This document shows positions 8,666 to 17,827 of a stretch of 64,000 nt of DNA, piece by piece. The notes beneath the pieces were generated by a model. The model made no database searches. It was not told where the DNA came from and saw nothing but the letters and a program-made list of their open reading frames with translations. Within the stretch, counting starts at the first letter, position 1. Each line of letters starts with the position of its first letter. Position numbers and translations under genes: made by a program. The stretch is from the NCBI GenBank assembly GCA_032881465.1, contig CP126168.1, positions 3,659,501 through 3,723,500 on the forward strand. Reading direction: 5' to 3'. Origin of the DNA: Parvibaculaceae bacterium PLY_AMNH_Bact1. Its GTDB lineage: Bacteria > Pseudomonadota > Alphaproteobacteria > Parvibaculales > Parvibaculaceae.

Positions 8666-10786
8666 ATGTTTGCCGCGTCGATTGTTTTTCCTGTTCTTGC
8701 TGTTGCCGCGGTCCTCGGCGGTGCTGCAACAGGGTGCGCGCTTTTTCTCTGGCGCAGGCTTCGTGAGCGCAGCATTGAAGTAAACGAACTTCTGGAAAAA
8801 GTAGAGCTCCTGAATGACTCAAACTGGGAGTTGAAAGAGAGCGCGGAACGCTATCGCGATCTCGTCGCCAATCAGGGCGACATCATCCTGCGAAAAGACC
8901 TGGATGGTCGCCTCACATTCGTCAATCAGGTCTTTTGCGACACGTTTGACACGACCCGCGGAACGGCGCTCGGAAATCCTTTCACACCTAAGCTCCCAAA
9001 GGGTGAGAAGCCACGTCTCCTCGGCGACTTTGCAGGTCTGGCACTTCCTCCCTACCGCGTTCGATATGATCAGCGTGTGGAGACCGTGCGCGGACCCCGC
9101 TGGTTTGTCTGGGAAGAGTTCGCAATCCGTGATGATGATGGTCGCCTCAGCGAAGTGCAGACTGTTGGGCGAGACATCACAGACAGAAAAGAAACAGAAG
9201 AGCGTCTTGGTGAGGCGCTTGATCAGGCGGAAGCTGCGAACAGGTCCAAAGGTCAGTTCCTGGCCACCATGAGCCACGAAATCCGCACACCAATGAACGG
9301 TGTGCTTGGCATGATCCGCTTTCTCCTGGACACAGACCTGTCGCCCGCACAGCGGTCTCATGCCCGTGCAGTGCAGCGTTCTTCAGAAGCCCTGCTGACG
9401 ATCATCAACGACATTCTGGATTTCTCAAAAATTGAGTCCGGCACCTTTGACCTGGCAACAGCGCCTTTTGATATTAATGCGCTGATCGAGCAGGCTTGCG
9501 AGTTGATGACGCCACGGGCATTTGAAAAGAACATTGATATTGCAGGCTATGTGCACGCTGACGTGCCGACCAACGCGATTGGTGATGAGTCCCGCCTGCG
9601 CCAGATCCTGATCAATCTGATCGGCAATGCGGTCAAGTTCACCGATGACGGCGGCGTTTTCGTTTCTGTGCGCGTTGGTGCGAAAGACGAGAATGGTGAG
9701 GTAGAGAGTCTCATCATTGATGTGGAAGACACAGGCATCGGATTGTCTGAGGAGGATTGTCAGTCAATCTTCGCTGAGTTCGCGCAGGCTGAGCAGGGGC
9801 ACGCCCGCCGTTTTGAGGGCACAGGCCTTGGTCTCACCATTACCAAACGCCTGGCGCAGGCCATGGGCGGCGATGTAACGGTCCGCAGCAAGCTCGGCCA
9901 GGGTTCCTGTTTTTCTGTTTCTCTCAGCCTCGCAACCGTTTCTGACGAAATGTCACGCCTGCCGCGCTTACTTGAGGGCAAGACTGCATGTGTGACTGTC
10001 TCTGCGCCCATGAGCGGACGCGCCGTCTCATCTATGCTGCGCGACATGGGAGCGGATGTAAAAATTACGGAGACGCCGCTGCCGGGCGCAGACGTCATTG
10101 TGACGCAATCCTCGCTTGCGGAAGAAAGTTGGAAAGTGGATGGAGCGTCTGTCTTTCTGCTGACCTCTCCCGGTGACACGCTGGCGGACGACTTAGGTCC
10201 TGGCTATGCGGGTTATTTGGTCCGTCCTGTGAGGGCCGAGTCATTTGCAAACCGCATCGCCACACCGCAACCAGAAGCCCGTCCGGAGGCTCAAGCGTCG
10301 CCAGTTCTCGACGGTAAGGTTGAAACAGCTTCGACCGAGGATGAGGATGCCAGTGTCCCAGCGGCAGCAATCCCTCAAGACAAATCAGGCGCACTTGCGG
10401 TTCTCGTCGCAGAAGACAATGAGCTCAATGCAACGCTGACCCGCATGATGGTGGAACGAGCGGGCCATGTGCCTCACATGGTGGAAAGCGGCGTGGAGGC
10501 GCTGGCGGCGCTGGAAGACGCAGCCCCCGGCACATACGATCTTGTTTTCATGGACTTACATATGCCGCTCATGGATGGCTATGAGGCGACCCGCCAAATT
10601 CGCAAACTGGGTCCGGCCAAGGGCGCCCTGCCTATCGTGGCGTTGACGGCCAATGTGATGGCGGAAGACCGTCAGGCCTGTATGGAAGCGGGCATGGATG
10701 ACTATCTCTCCAAGCCCGTTGATCCGTCTGATCTGGCCGCCATGCTTGAAACCTGGCGCGGCAAAAAATCTCACAAGGCTGCCTAG
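8666..10786 (+). CDS. Membrane hybrid sensor histidine kinase with PAS and receiver domains
   Basis: A TTG at 8651 or the ATG at 8666 could start it; the ATG gives 706 aa. Order: one membrane helix (about 4-28), short coiled segment, PAS domain (about 62-175), HisKA with MSHEIRTPMNGVLGM (His about 203), HATPase_c with NLIGNAVKFT, DTGIGL and GTGLGLTI (about 310-425), a divergent receiver-like segment without a phospho-acceptor Asp (about 430-535), and a full C-terminal receiver with VFMDLHMPLMDG (Asp about 628) and KPVD. The signal sensed is unknown. It stands alone; a 61-bp repeat array starts directly after its stop codon. Confidence 0.93.
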   Translation: MFAASIVFPVLAVAAVLGGAATGCALFLWRRLRERSIEVNELLEKVELLNDSNWELKESAERYRDLVANQGDIILRKDLDGRLTFVNQVFCDTFDTTRGTALGNPFTPKLPKGEKPRLLGDFAGLALPPYRVRYDQRVETVRGPRWFVWEEFAIRDDDGRLSEVQTVGRDITDRKETEERLGEALDQAEAANRSKGQFLATMSHEIRTPMNGVLGMIRFLLDTDLSPAQRSHARAVQRSSEALLTIINDILDFSKIESGTFDLATAPFDINALIEQACELMTPRAFEKNIDIAGYVHADVPTNAIGDESRLRQILINLIGNAVKFTDDGGVFVSVRVGAKDENGEVESLIIDVEDTGIGLSEEDCQSIFAEFAQAEQGHARRFEGTGLGLTITKRLAQAMGGDVTVRSKLGQGSCFSVSLSLATVSDEMSRLPRLLEGKTACVTVSAPMSGRAVSSMLRDMGADVKITETPLPGADVIVTQSSLAEESWKVDGASVFLLTSPGDTLADDLGPGYAGYLVRPVRAESFANRIATPQPEARPEAQASPVLDGKVETASTEDEDASVPAAAIPQDKSGALAVLVAEDNELNATLTRMMVERAGHVPHMVESGVEALAALEDAAPGTYDLVFMDLHMPLMDGYEATRQIRKLGPAKGALPIVALTANVMAEDRQACMEAGMDDYLSKPVDPSDLAAMLETWRGKKSHKAA

Positions 10787-11075
10787 AGCAATTCCAACAA
10801 AAGTTGCAGACTTTTGTAGTTCGGAAATGCGACCAGATTGGAATGCGAGCAATTCCAACATAAGTTGCAGACTTTTGTGGTTCGGAAATGCGACCAGATT
10901 GGAATGCGAGCAATTCCAACAGAAGTTGCAGACTTTTGTAGTTCGGAAATGCGACCAGATTGGAATGCGGGCAATTCCAACAAAAGTTGCAGACTTTTGT
11001 AGTTCGGAAATGCGACCAGATTGGAATGCGAGCAATTCCAACATAAGTTGCAGACTTTTGTGGTTCGGAAATGCG
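10787..11075. repeat. 61-bp tandem repeat array, 4.7 copies, hairpin-forming
   Basis: Units start at 10787, 10848, 10909, 10970 and 11031; the last stops after 45 bp. Copies differ at only a few sites, and copies 1/4 and 2/5 share variants, so a three-unit block may have duplicated. Within a unit CAAAAGT and ACTTTTG form a 7-bp stem around TGCAG, flanked by GCAATTCC and GGAAATGC (one mismatch). TTGGAAT and ATTCCAA pair across unit junctions. The array fills the gap between a kinase gene and a convergent GNAT gene. Open frames read through it on both strands only because the unit is stop-poor. Confidence 0.95.
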
Positions 11076-11078
11076 GTT

Positions 11079-11564
11079 CTAAAGATCCAGTCTGAGGCGC
11101 GGCAGTATGCGCCCAGAAATAGATGCTGACGGGGAAGAGCCTATCAGCCGATACCCACACTTTTCATAGAACCCTTGGGCATGTGGGTCTGCATCAACGT
11201 CAATATGCGCGGCTCCTTGCGCCCGCGCTATGTCCTCCGCATGCGCCATCAGGCGGGCCCCAAGCCCGCTGCCTATTAAGGGCGGGTCCACAAACATGTC
11301 CTCCAGCTCGCGCACCGCGTCGCTATCTCCTTGAGCAAGAGCAACCATGCCCGCGATCTCACCCCCTGCTTCCGCCACCGTTATGTCTTCGTTTGCGATC
11401 CGCTCGGGTGTGATGGTGAGTTCCGCGACACAGGCCTTCATGAAAGCGTCGTCATACCCCCAATAGGCTTTAGAGCTCAGCGCCAGCGCTGTCAGCGCAT
11501 TGGCATCATCCGGGACAGCGGGGCGCAGGGAAAACGCGTTGCGTGACGAAACCGACGAGGTCAT
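11079..11564 (-). CDS. GNAT family N-acetyltransferase
   Basis: A 161-residue single-domain GNAT protein. The acetyl-CoA loop is seen as IGSGLGARLMAHAEDIAR, with EDMFVDPPL before it and DADPHAQGFYEKCGYRLIG after it, typical of the C-terminal half of the fold. The substrate cannot be read from sequence. Its stop codon is only a few bases from the 61-bp repeat array, which therefore lies at its transcriptional 3' end as well as that of the kinase gene. It is divergent from the AmpG-like transporter gene. Confidence 0.85.
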   Translation of the reverse strand: MTSSVSSRNAFSLRPAVPDDANALTALALSSKAYWGYDDAFMKACVAELTITPERIANEDITVAEAGGEIAGMVALAQGDSDAVRELEDMFVDPPLIGSGLGARLMAHAEDIARAQGAAHIDVDADPHAQGFYEKCGYRLIGSSPSASISGRILPRLRLDL

Positions 11565-11689
11565 TGCCTCTCTTCCAATATGGTTGGGCTACCTTGTCGC
11601 CCATGATAGCAAATGACTCGGGATAGCGAGAGGCCGATTCGATTAGCGAACAGACACAAAATCGAGAGGACACGCCGCTGCTGAAAAAA

Positions 11690-13009
11690 TTGAATGCAGC
11701 CTGGCAGGTCTACACCGAGCGCAATGTGTTGATCATTTTGCTGCTTGGTTTTTCATCTGGTTTGCCGCTGGCCCTCACCGGTTCAACGCTCTCTCTTTGG
11801 ATGGCGGACGAGGGCGTAGACCTAGGCACCATTGGTCTCTTCTCGCTCGTTGGCTTGCCTTATGTGTTGAAATTTTTGTGGGCGCCATTGGTCGATGCGG
11901 CTCCGGTGCCCTTGTTCACACGCTGGCTTGGACGGCGGCGAGGGTGGCTCGTTGCAACCCAGCTCGCGCTGGCGTTAGCGATTGGCGCAATGGGCCTGGT
12001 TGATCCGGTTCGGGCGCCCTTGTTGATGGCTCTCGCGGCCGTCATCGTCGCGTTCCTGTCCGCAACTCAAGACATTGTCATTGATGCCTTTCGTGTCGAA
12101 ACACTCGACGAAACCGAGTATGCCGCGGGCATGGCAAACTACGTTGCCGCCTACCGCGTTGCCCTGCTGGTTGCAGGTGCAGGGGCTGTAGCAGCCCTGG
12201 GGCTCTTTGAAGGGCTGGGTGCCCCTTCAGCCACACTTTGGTCTTGGGCCTATGGCCTGATGGCGGCACTGATGGGCGTTGGGCTTGCGGCATCTTTCTT
12301 CGCAGCCGAACCTAAAGATAGCGAAAAGGTTGAAAGTCAGCGCAAAGCACTCAGCTGGGCGGAACGGTTCAATCACGCCACAGTTAGTCCTTTCGTGGAT
12401 TTTATGAAGAAGCCGGGTTGGCTGCTGATCTTGTCCTTTGTCCTTTTGTTCAAGTTTGGCGATGCCTTTGCAGGTGCCATGGTAACACCTTTCGCAATTG
12501 GGATCGGTTTTGAGAAGACCATCTACGCCTATGTCGCCAACGGTGTTGGGCTGCCAGCTGCCCTGATTGGTGGATTCGCTGGCGGATTTTTGGGTCGTAT
12601 GATCAGTATGCGGAACGCACTGTGGATTGGGGGCATTCTTCAGATGGTCTCAAACCTGGCTTTTTGCTGGCTGGCCTGGATCGGCCCGGCGACGGAAGCA
12701 CTCGCGGTCACAGTAGGAATTGAGGCTTTCACGGGGGGTATGGGCACGGTTATTTTTGTTGCTTACTTGTCGAGCCTCTGTGCCGCCCGGGAGTTTACGG
12801 CGACGCAGTTTGCCCTGCTGTCGGCCTTGGCAGCAGTTGGCCGGACCGTCCTGTCGGCAAGCGCGGGTTTTGTCGCCGCCGCCATTGGCTGGGTGCCGTT
12901 TTTCATTCTGACCACACTGGCAGCGGTTCCCGGTCTCGTTCTCCTTGCATGGCTTGGTCACAAAAAACTGCTTGATGGGGAAAACCCCTTGAGCGGAGGG
13001 AGAAAATAG
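11690..13009 (+). CDS. MFS transporter, AmpG-like permease
   Basis: The 439-residue product has about 12-14 hydrophobic segments and the AmpG/MFS_1-like pattern: LILLLGFSSGLPLALTGSTL at the N-terminus, GLPYVLKFLWAPLVD, and an RWLGRRRGWLV loop. AmpG imports anhydro-muropeptides from the periplasm for cell-wall recycling; that substrate is inferred from family only. The start is unclear: the frame begins with TTG at 11690, while a GAGAGGA ribosome-binding sequence at 11664-11670 is better spaced for a CTG at 11678. No other recycling gene is adjacent. Confidence 0.82.
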   Translation: MNAAWQVYTERNVLIILLLGFSSGLPLALTGSTLSLWMADEGVDLGTIGLFSLVGLPYVLKFLWAPLVDAAPVPLFTRWLGRRRGWLVATQLALALAIGAMGLVDPVRAPLLMALAAVIVAFLSATQDIVIDAFRVETLDETEYAAGMANYVAAYRVALLVAGAGAVAALGLFEGLGAPSATLWSWAYGLMAALMGVGLAASFFAAEPKDSEKVESQRKALSWAERFNHATVSPFVDFMKKPGWLLILSFVLLFKFGDAFAGAMVTPFAIGIGFEKTIYAYVANGVGLPAALIGGFAGGFLGRMISMRNALWIGGILQMVSNLAFCWLAWIGPATEALAVTVGIEAFTGGMGTVIFVAYLSSLCAAREFTATQFALLSALAAVGRTVLSASAGFVAAAIGWVPFFILTTLAAVPGLVLLAWLGHKKLLDGENPLSGGRK

Positions 13010-13191
13010 CAAGAAAATCAATAGGTTGAATGTGACACACTGTGGTCATAATGCGCCCCCACAAGTGCGATGATGCTTGCGAAAATGGTCACAACGGGGC
13101 AAGGATGATGCGACTGGGTGACAAAACAGATGCCCTCCCGGCCGGAAGAACGGCCAGAAGAATGGCCACAGGACGAGACGGCGACCCGCGC

Positions 13192-14079
13192 ATGACTGAC
13201 AGCACGACAAAAACAAAAATGACAGGTGAGACCGGCGCTGCGGCTGTGAGCCAGAGGGAGCGCTTCCCTGCGGGGCCTTTAAGCTTTGGGCGCCGCAAAA
13301 ACCTTGAAGTGCGGTTGGCAAGCACAGAAGAAGAAGTAAGAGCGGCCCAGGCGCTGCGCTATCACGTCTTCTACGAAGAAATGTCGGCGGAAGCCGACGC
13401 GGAGACACTGGCCACAAAGCTGGACGCCGACCGCTTTGATACATTCTGCGATCACCTTCTGGTCATCGACCATAATCTTGTGCCGGAAGGCGAAGGAGAG
13501 ACGCCGCCACTTGATGCAGTCGTTGGCTGTTACCGTTTGCTGAGGCAGGAAGTGGCTGAAGCAAATGGCGGCTTCTACACAGCCAGCGAATTTGAGATTG
13601 AGCCACTACTGAAGAGAGCGGGCCCCGACGTGCGCTTTCTGGAGCTCGGACGTTCTTGTGTTTTGGAGCCCTATCGCAACAAGCCGACCGTGGAGTTGCT
13701 CTGGCATGGCATCATGCACTATGTCGCCCATTACAACATGGATGTGATGCTGGGCTGTGCCTCTTTCGAGACGACAGACCCGTCAGTGCTCGATATGCCG
13801 CTTTCCTATCTTTTTCACGAGCACAAGACACCGGAAGAATGGTACGTCCGTGCCCGCGCCGACCAATATGTAGAAATGAACCGGTTGCCCAAAGACGATG
13901 TTGAACTTCGTCCCGCTCTTCGCGCCATGCCGCCCATGATCAAAGGCTATATTCGCGCAGGCTGTTTCATCGGAGATGGGGCTGTTGTCGACGAACAGTT
14001 TGGCACAACGGATGTACTGATCCTGTTTCCGGTGTCGCAGATCAACGAACGCTATTCATCCAAGTTCAAAAAAGACTGA
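13192..14079 (+). CDS. olsB: GNAT-type acyltransferase, OlsB-like (L-ornithine N-alpha-acyltransferase)
   Basis: From the ATG at 13192 the protein has 295 aa, the length of rhizobial OlsB; ATG codons at 13108 or 13162 are alternative starts. The core NLEVRLASTEEEVRAAQALRYHVFYEEM and FLELGRSCVLEPYRNKPTVELLW match the OlsB/hemolysin-like acyltransferase family. OlsB transfers a 3-hydroxyacyl chain from acyl carrier protein to ornithine, making lyso-ornithine lipid. OlsA is not adjacent; the PlsC-like gene at 36.8 kb could be unrelated. Ornithine lipids are common in alphaproteobacteria, so the role is plausible. Confidence 0.85.
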   Translation: MTDSTTKTKMTGETGAAAVSQRERFPAGPLSFGRRKNLEVRLASTEEEVRAAQALRYHVFYEEMSAEADAETLATKLDADRFDTFCDHLLVIDHNLVPEGEGETPPLDAVVGCYRLLRQEVAEANGGFYTASEFEIEPLLKRAGPDVRFLELGRSCVLEPYRNKPTVELLWHGIMHYVAHYNMDVMLGCASFETTDPSVLDMPLSYLFHEHKTPEEWYVRARADQYVEMNRLPKDDVELRPALRAMPPMIKGYIRAGCFIGDGAVVDEQFGTTDVLILFPVSQINERYSSKFKKD

Positions 14080-14084
14080 TGTGC

Positions 14085-14846
14085 TCAGGCGCGCCGCTGC
14101 AGGTGTGCAGAGCACTGTGCTTGAAACGCTGCTGCGTCATGGGCTGGAACGAAGATGTAGTTTTCGCTCACTGGGTTGGCGTGGTCGATTTCATCGAGCG
14201 GTATGACACGCAATGCCCGAGCATCGATTGAGAAGCCCTTATAGTTGAGAGCATCAAAAAAACTTGGCACACGGTTGAGCACCCCGGGTGCGTAGGCATC
14301 TACAAGTTCTGCCATAATGACGGGATAGGTGCGAGCGATCATGTCACGGGCACCCTGAAGAACGTTTTCCTCCCAGCCTTCAACATCGATCTTAATGAAG
14401 CCAACATCCTCGAGGCCAAATGAGTCGAGAGTTTTCGCTTTCACCTCGATCGCGAGCATATTGTCTTCATTCTGGTCGCGAAGAGAGGCTGACGGTGTGT
14501 CGAGCGCCCCCTTTTTCTTCGTATGGTAAGGCACACGAAGTGTTTGTGTTCCGGCTTTTTCACAAAGTACGCACTGATGAACGGTGACATTTTCATAAGC
14601 AGCTTGGTTTAGTGTCGATGCCAGTTGAGGAATTGGCTCGAATGCGACGACATCACCCCATCGGGCGAGCTGGTAGGTGTAGACACCCTTGTTGGCGCCA
14701 ATATCAACATTCAATGATCCAACCCGGGTTAGGATGCCCAAGAGGCTGAGTTCGATTTCGCCTTTTCCCGCTTCGCTCTGTCGCAGCATGCGCGAAGATC
14801 GATTGGCGACGTCCACCCGCGCCCGCCATTTTCCTAAAAATGACAT
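14085..14846 (-). CDS. FkbM family SAM-dependent methyltransferase
   Basis: A 253-residue protein with the FkbM layout: motif I NVDIGANKGVYTYQLAR near residue 46, VVAFEPIPQ, and the late motif VGFIKIDVEGWEENVLQGA near 147-165. FkbM enzymes usually O-methylate glycans or polyketides; no glycan cluster is nearby, so the substrate is unknown. It is convergent with the OlsB-like gene with a 5-bp gap and follows the DUF4399 gene by 5 bp, so the two minus-strand genes are likely one transcript. Confidence 0.9.
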   Translation of the reverse strand: MSFLGKWRARVDVANRSSRMLRQSEAGKGEIELSLLGILTRVGSLNVDIGANKGVYTYQLARWGDVVAFEPIPQLASTLNQAAYENVTVHQCVLCEKAGTQTLRVPYHTKKKGALDTPSASLRDQNEDNMLAIEVKAKTLDSFGLEDVGFIKIDVEGWEENVLQGARDMIARTYPVIMAELVDAYAPGVLNRVPSFFDALNYKGFSIDARALRVIPLDEIDHANPVSENYIFVPAHDAAAFQAQCSAHLQRRA

Positions 14847-14851
14847 AGGGT

Positions 14852-15280
14852 CTACTCAACCGTAATCGTTAGAGCATCCGAGTGTATCGGAGGATCGTGC
14901 GGGATATGGTTCTGGTCTCCGACCAGAAGCTGTAGCGTGTGTGTGCCAGGTGCAAGGTCAATGCTGGCCTCTGTTTGTCCACCACCAAAGTGAAGGTGAT
15001 TGTCGTCAGCGGGGATGGCGTAGTCGAGATCTTCCCCTGACAGCATCGGCGTATTGACGAGCAGATGATGATGACCGGTCTTCTCTTTAGCAATACCGGC
15101 AGGTGCAACGCCCATGCCTCTAAGGCCAAATACGATGCGCACGGGGTTTGAGACGGTTGCACCATCTTCGGGCGCAATGAAGTAGACCTCTGCACCCTCA
15201 GGGGCAGGCGTCTCGCCAGCAGACAGTGGTCCCGTTGCCAGTGTGATCAGCAGCACAATGGTCGCAGTGAATGCGCGCAT
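14852..15280 (-). CDS. DUF4399 domain periplasmic protein
   Basis: A 142-residue exported protein: signal peptide MRAFTATIVLLITLATGPLS with cleavage near SAG, then a single DUF4399 domain (VYFIAPEDGATVSNPVRIVFG, the GHHHLLVNT stretch, and GTHTLQLLVGDQNHIPHDPP). The conserved His-rich strand hints at metal or ligand binding, but no function is known. It lies 5 bp upstream of the FkbM gene on the same strand. Confidence 0.9.
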   Translation of the reverse strand: MRAFTATIVLLITLATGPLSAGETPAPEGAEVYFIAPEDGATVSNPVRIVFGLRGMGVAPAGIAKEKTGHHHLLVNTPMLSGEDLDYAIPADDNHLHFGGGQTEASIDLAPGTHTLQLLVGDQNHIPHDPPIHSDALTITVE

Positions 15281-15374
15281 GAGATTACCCCCCCAAAGAA
15301 CCTCTTCGCTCTATGACATAGCAAGCGGTGGCGTAACTCAAGCGCTTTGACGCGAATTCCGGGATATGCGGATT

Positions 15375-17654
15375 TTACCGAACGACCTTTGAGGTCTGAT
15401 CGAGATCATAGGCTGCAATGGCTGCCATATTAACCAGATCAGAGACAGTGGCTCCCATATTCACAATCTGTACCGGTTTAGACAGACCGGTAAGAAGAGG
15501 CCCCACAAGGTCAGCACCGCCCAGTTCCTGCAGCATTTTGGTTGAGATGGAGGCGGAATGAATGGCTGGCATGATGAGAACATTGGCCGGTTCCGTCAGA
15601 CGACAGAATGGATACATCGCCAAGGCTTCACGATTAAGCGCCACATCCGCCGCCATTTCGCCGTCATACTCAAAGTCGACGCTGCGCCCGTCCAGGATCT
15701 CAACGGCCTCGCGGCATTTTGTGGACCGTTCGCCGGTTGGGTGTCCAAATGTTGAATAGGCAAGCATAGCCACACGCGGCTCATAGCCGAGGCGCCGCGC
15801 AACTTCGGCCGACTGGACAGCGATGTCGGCAAGTTCGTCTGCCTCTGGCATATCATGCACGTTTGTGTCGCCAATAAGGACGGTGCGACCGCGCGAGATG
15901 ATCATGGAAAGACCCATGACGCATTTGCCAGGCAGCGGATCAATGACGCGACGGATTTCAGATAAAGCGACGGCATAGTTCCGGGTCACACCGGTGACCA
16001 TGGCGTCCGCATCGCCCATCTCCACCATCGCAGCGCCAAACACATTGCGATCATTATTCACCATGCGGGTGCAATCGCGCAGCAGGTAGCCTTTGCGCTG
16101 AAGCTTCTTGTAGAGAAACTCACCATAGACCGGTGCCCGATCAGACAGTCGCGAATTGATGATCTGAAGGTCGGTCGATGCATCAAGACCAATGGACTTC
16201 ATCGTTGTCCGAATGACTTCGTCTCGTCCGATCAGAACAGGTGTGCCGAGCCCACTATCGCGGAAGCTGAGCGCAGCCCGGATTACCCGTTCTTCTTCAC
16301 CCTCTGCAAAGACCACACGTTTTGGATCGCGCTTTACATGTTCATGAATGACTTGAAGTGACCCAGCGGTAGGATCAAGGCGGGCCGACAGTTCGTGCTT
16401 GTAGCCCTCCATATCGACAATGGGCTTGCGGGCAACACCGCTGTCCATCGCAGCGCGCGCTACAGCTGGTGGGATCTCGCGGATAAGCCGTGGATCAAAC
16501 GGCACAGGAATAATATAGCCCGGACCAAAGCGCGGCCGCTCGCCTTGATAGGCAGCGGCGACCTCATCAGGCACATCTTCCCGCGCAAGAGCAGCAAGTG
16601 CTTCCGCGCAGGCGATTTTCATCTCTTCATTGATGGTGGTGGCCCGCACATCCATTGCGCCACGGAAGATGTAAGGGAACCCAAGAACATTGTTCACCTG
16701 GTTCGGATAATCTGACCGCCCTGTCGCGACGATCGCATCGTCACGAATGGCTGCCACTTCTTCCGGCGTAATTTCTGGATCAGGGTTGGCCATGGCAAAA
16801 ATGATCGGCTGGTCCGCCATGCTCGCAACCATCGGTCCGGTGAGTGCTCCCTGCACAGAGAGCCCGAGGAACACGTCTGCACCCCGCACGGCATCTTCCA
16901 ATGTCCGGTCCTCGGTGGCTGCCGCATGCGCACTCTTCCACTGGTTCATACCTTCAGCGCGACCTTGATAAATTACCCCTTTGGTGTCGCACAAAAGAGC
17001 ATTGTCGTGTGGCAGCCCCATTGCCTTAATGAGCTCAAGGCAGGCGATGCCCGCGGAGCCTGCGCCGTTCACCACAACCTTAATGTCTTTGATATCGCGT
17101 CCCGTCAGGTGAAGCGCGTTGATAAGGCCCGCGGCAGTGATGATCGCCGTGCCGTGCTGGTCATCATGAAAGACGGGAATGTTCATCATCTCACGCAGCC
17201 GCTCTTCAATGATGAAGCAGTCTGGTGCTTTTATGTCTTCGAGATTGATGCCCCCGAAGGTTGGGCCAAGATAGCGAACCGCTCCCACAAACTCGTCGAC
17301 GTCTTTTGTATCGACTTCAAGATCGATGGAGTCGACATCTGCAAACCGTTTGAAGAGAACCGCTTTCCCTTCCATGACCGGCTTCGACGCAAGAGCGCCG
17401 AGATCGCCAAGGCCCAGGATCGCTGTTCCATTTGAGATGACGGCGACCATATTGCCTTTAGACGTGTAGTCGTAGGCGCAGTCAGGGGATTCTGCGATGG
17501 CACGAACGGGCACGGCCACACCTGGCGAATAAGCAAGCGATAGGTCGCGCTGTGTCGCCATGGGTTTGGTGGGGGTGACCTCCAGCTTGCCGGGTTTGCC
17601 ACGCGAGTGGAATCGCAGGGCTTCTTCGTCACTAAGCTGTCTTTTCTTTCCCAT
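15375..17654 (-). CDS. maeB: NADP-dependent malic enzyme with C-terminal phosphotransacetylase-like domain
   Basis: MaeB oxidatively decarboxylates malate to pyruvate with NADP in the cytosol. The start is the ATG at 17654, with GGAAGG six bases upstream; a TTG 18 bp earlier is less likely. The 759-residue product has the malic N-terminal domain (AYSPGVAVPVRAIAESP), the NAD(P)-binding domain (VVVNGAGSAGIACLELI) and a PTA-like domain from about residue 430 (VFAEGEEERVIRAA to GLSKPVQIVNMGATVSDLVNMA). In enterobacterial MaeB the PTA part is regulatory (acetyl-CoA inhibition) rather than catalytic; the same is inferred here. Confidence 0.95.
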   Translation of the reverse strand: MGKKRQLSDEEALRFHSRGKPGKLEVTPTKPMATQRDLSLAYSPGVAVPVRAIAESPDCAYDYTSKGNMVAVISNGTAILGLGDLGALASKPVMEGKAVLFKRFADVDSIDLEVDTKDVDEFVGAVRYLGPTFGGINLEDIKAPDCFIIEERLREMMNIPVFHDDQHGTAIITAAGLINALHLTGRDIKDIKVVVNGAGSAGIACLELIKAMGLPHDNALLCDTKGVIYQGRAEGMNQWKSAHAAATEDRTLEDAVRGADVFLGLSVQGALTGPMVASMADQPIIFAMANPDPEITPEEVAAIRDDAIVATGRSDYPNQVNNVLGFPYIFRGAMDVRATTINEEMKIACAEALAALAREDVPDEVAAAYQGERPRFGPGYIIPVPFDPRLIREIPPAVARAAMDSGVARKPIVDMEGYKHELSARLDPTAGSLQVIHEHVKRDPKRVVFAEGEEERVIRAALSFRDSGLGTPVLIGRDEVIRTTMKSIGLDASTDLQIINSRLSDRAPVYGEFLYKKLQRKGYLLRDCTRMVNNDRNVFGAAMVEMGDADAMVTGVTRNYAVALSEIRRVIDPLPGKCVMGLSMIISRGRTVLIGDTNVHDMPEADELADIAVQSAEVARRLGYEPRVAMLAYSTFGHPTGERSTKCREAVEILDGRSVDFEYDGEMAADVALNREALAMYPFCRLTEPANVLIMPAIHSASISTKMLQELGGADLVGPLLTGLSKPVQIVNMGATVSDLVNMAAIAAYDLDQTSKVVR

Positions 17655-17827
17655 TTCGGGCCTTCCACGCAATAAATGAACTCAAACGGCGCGTAGGCGT
17701 ACCTCATATTGCGTAGGCTGGCTAGCCCTGATTCCGAAATTCCGACAGAAAGTGGGGCTTTTCATCCAGTTTTCGCCTTGTTGAGCAACAAATACGGCCT
17801 TATCCTCGGGTTTTGCGGGTACCCCAC

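Noticed and set aside
10787-11075. CRISPR array
   Set aside because: The units are directly joined without unique spacers and no cas gene is near.
10556-11160. Overlapping open frames on both strands through the 61-bp repeats, with repeated peptide text
   Set aside because: They are by-products of a stop-poor tandem repeat unit; no start signal or family match, and frames shift from unit to unit (61 is not a multiple of three).
13042-13191. N-terminal extension of the OlsB-like protein from a GTG at 13042
   Set aside because: The extra 50 residues show no family similarity and the protein from 13192 already has the usual length.
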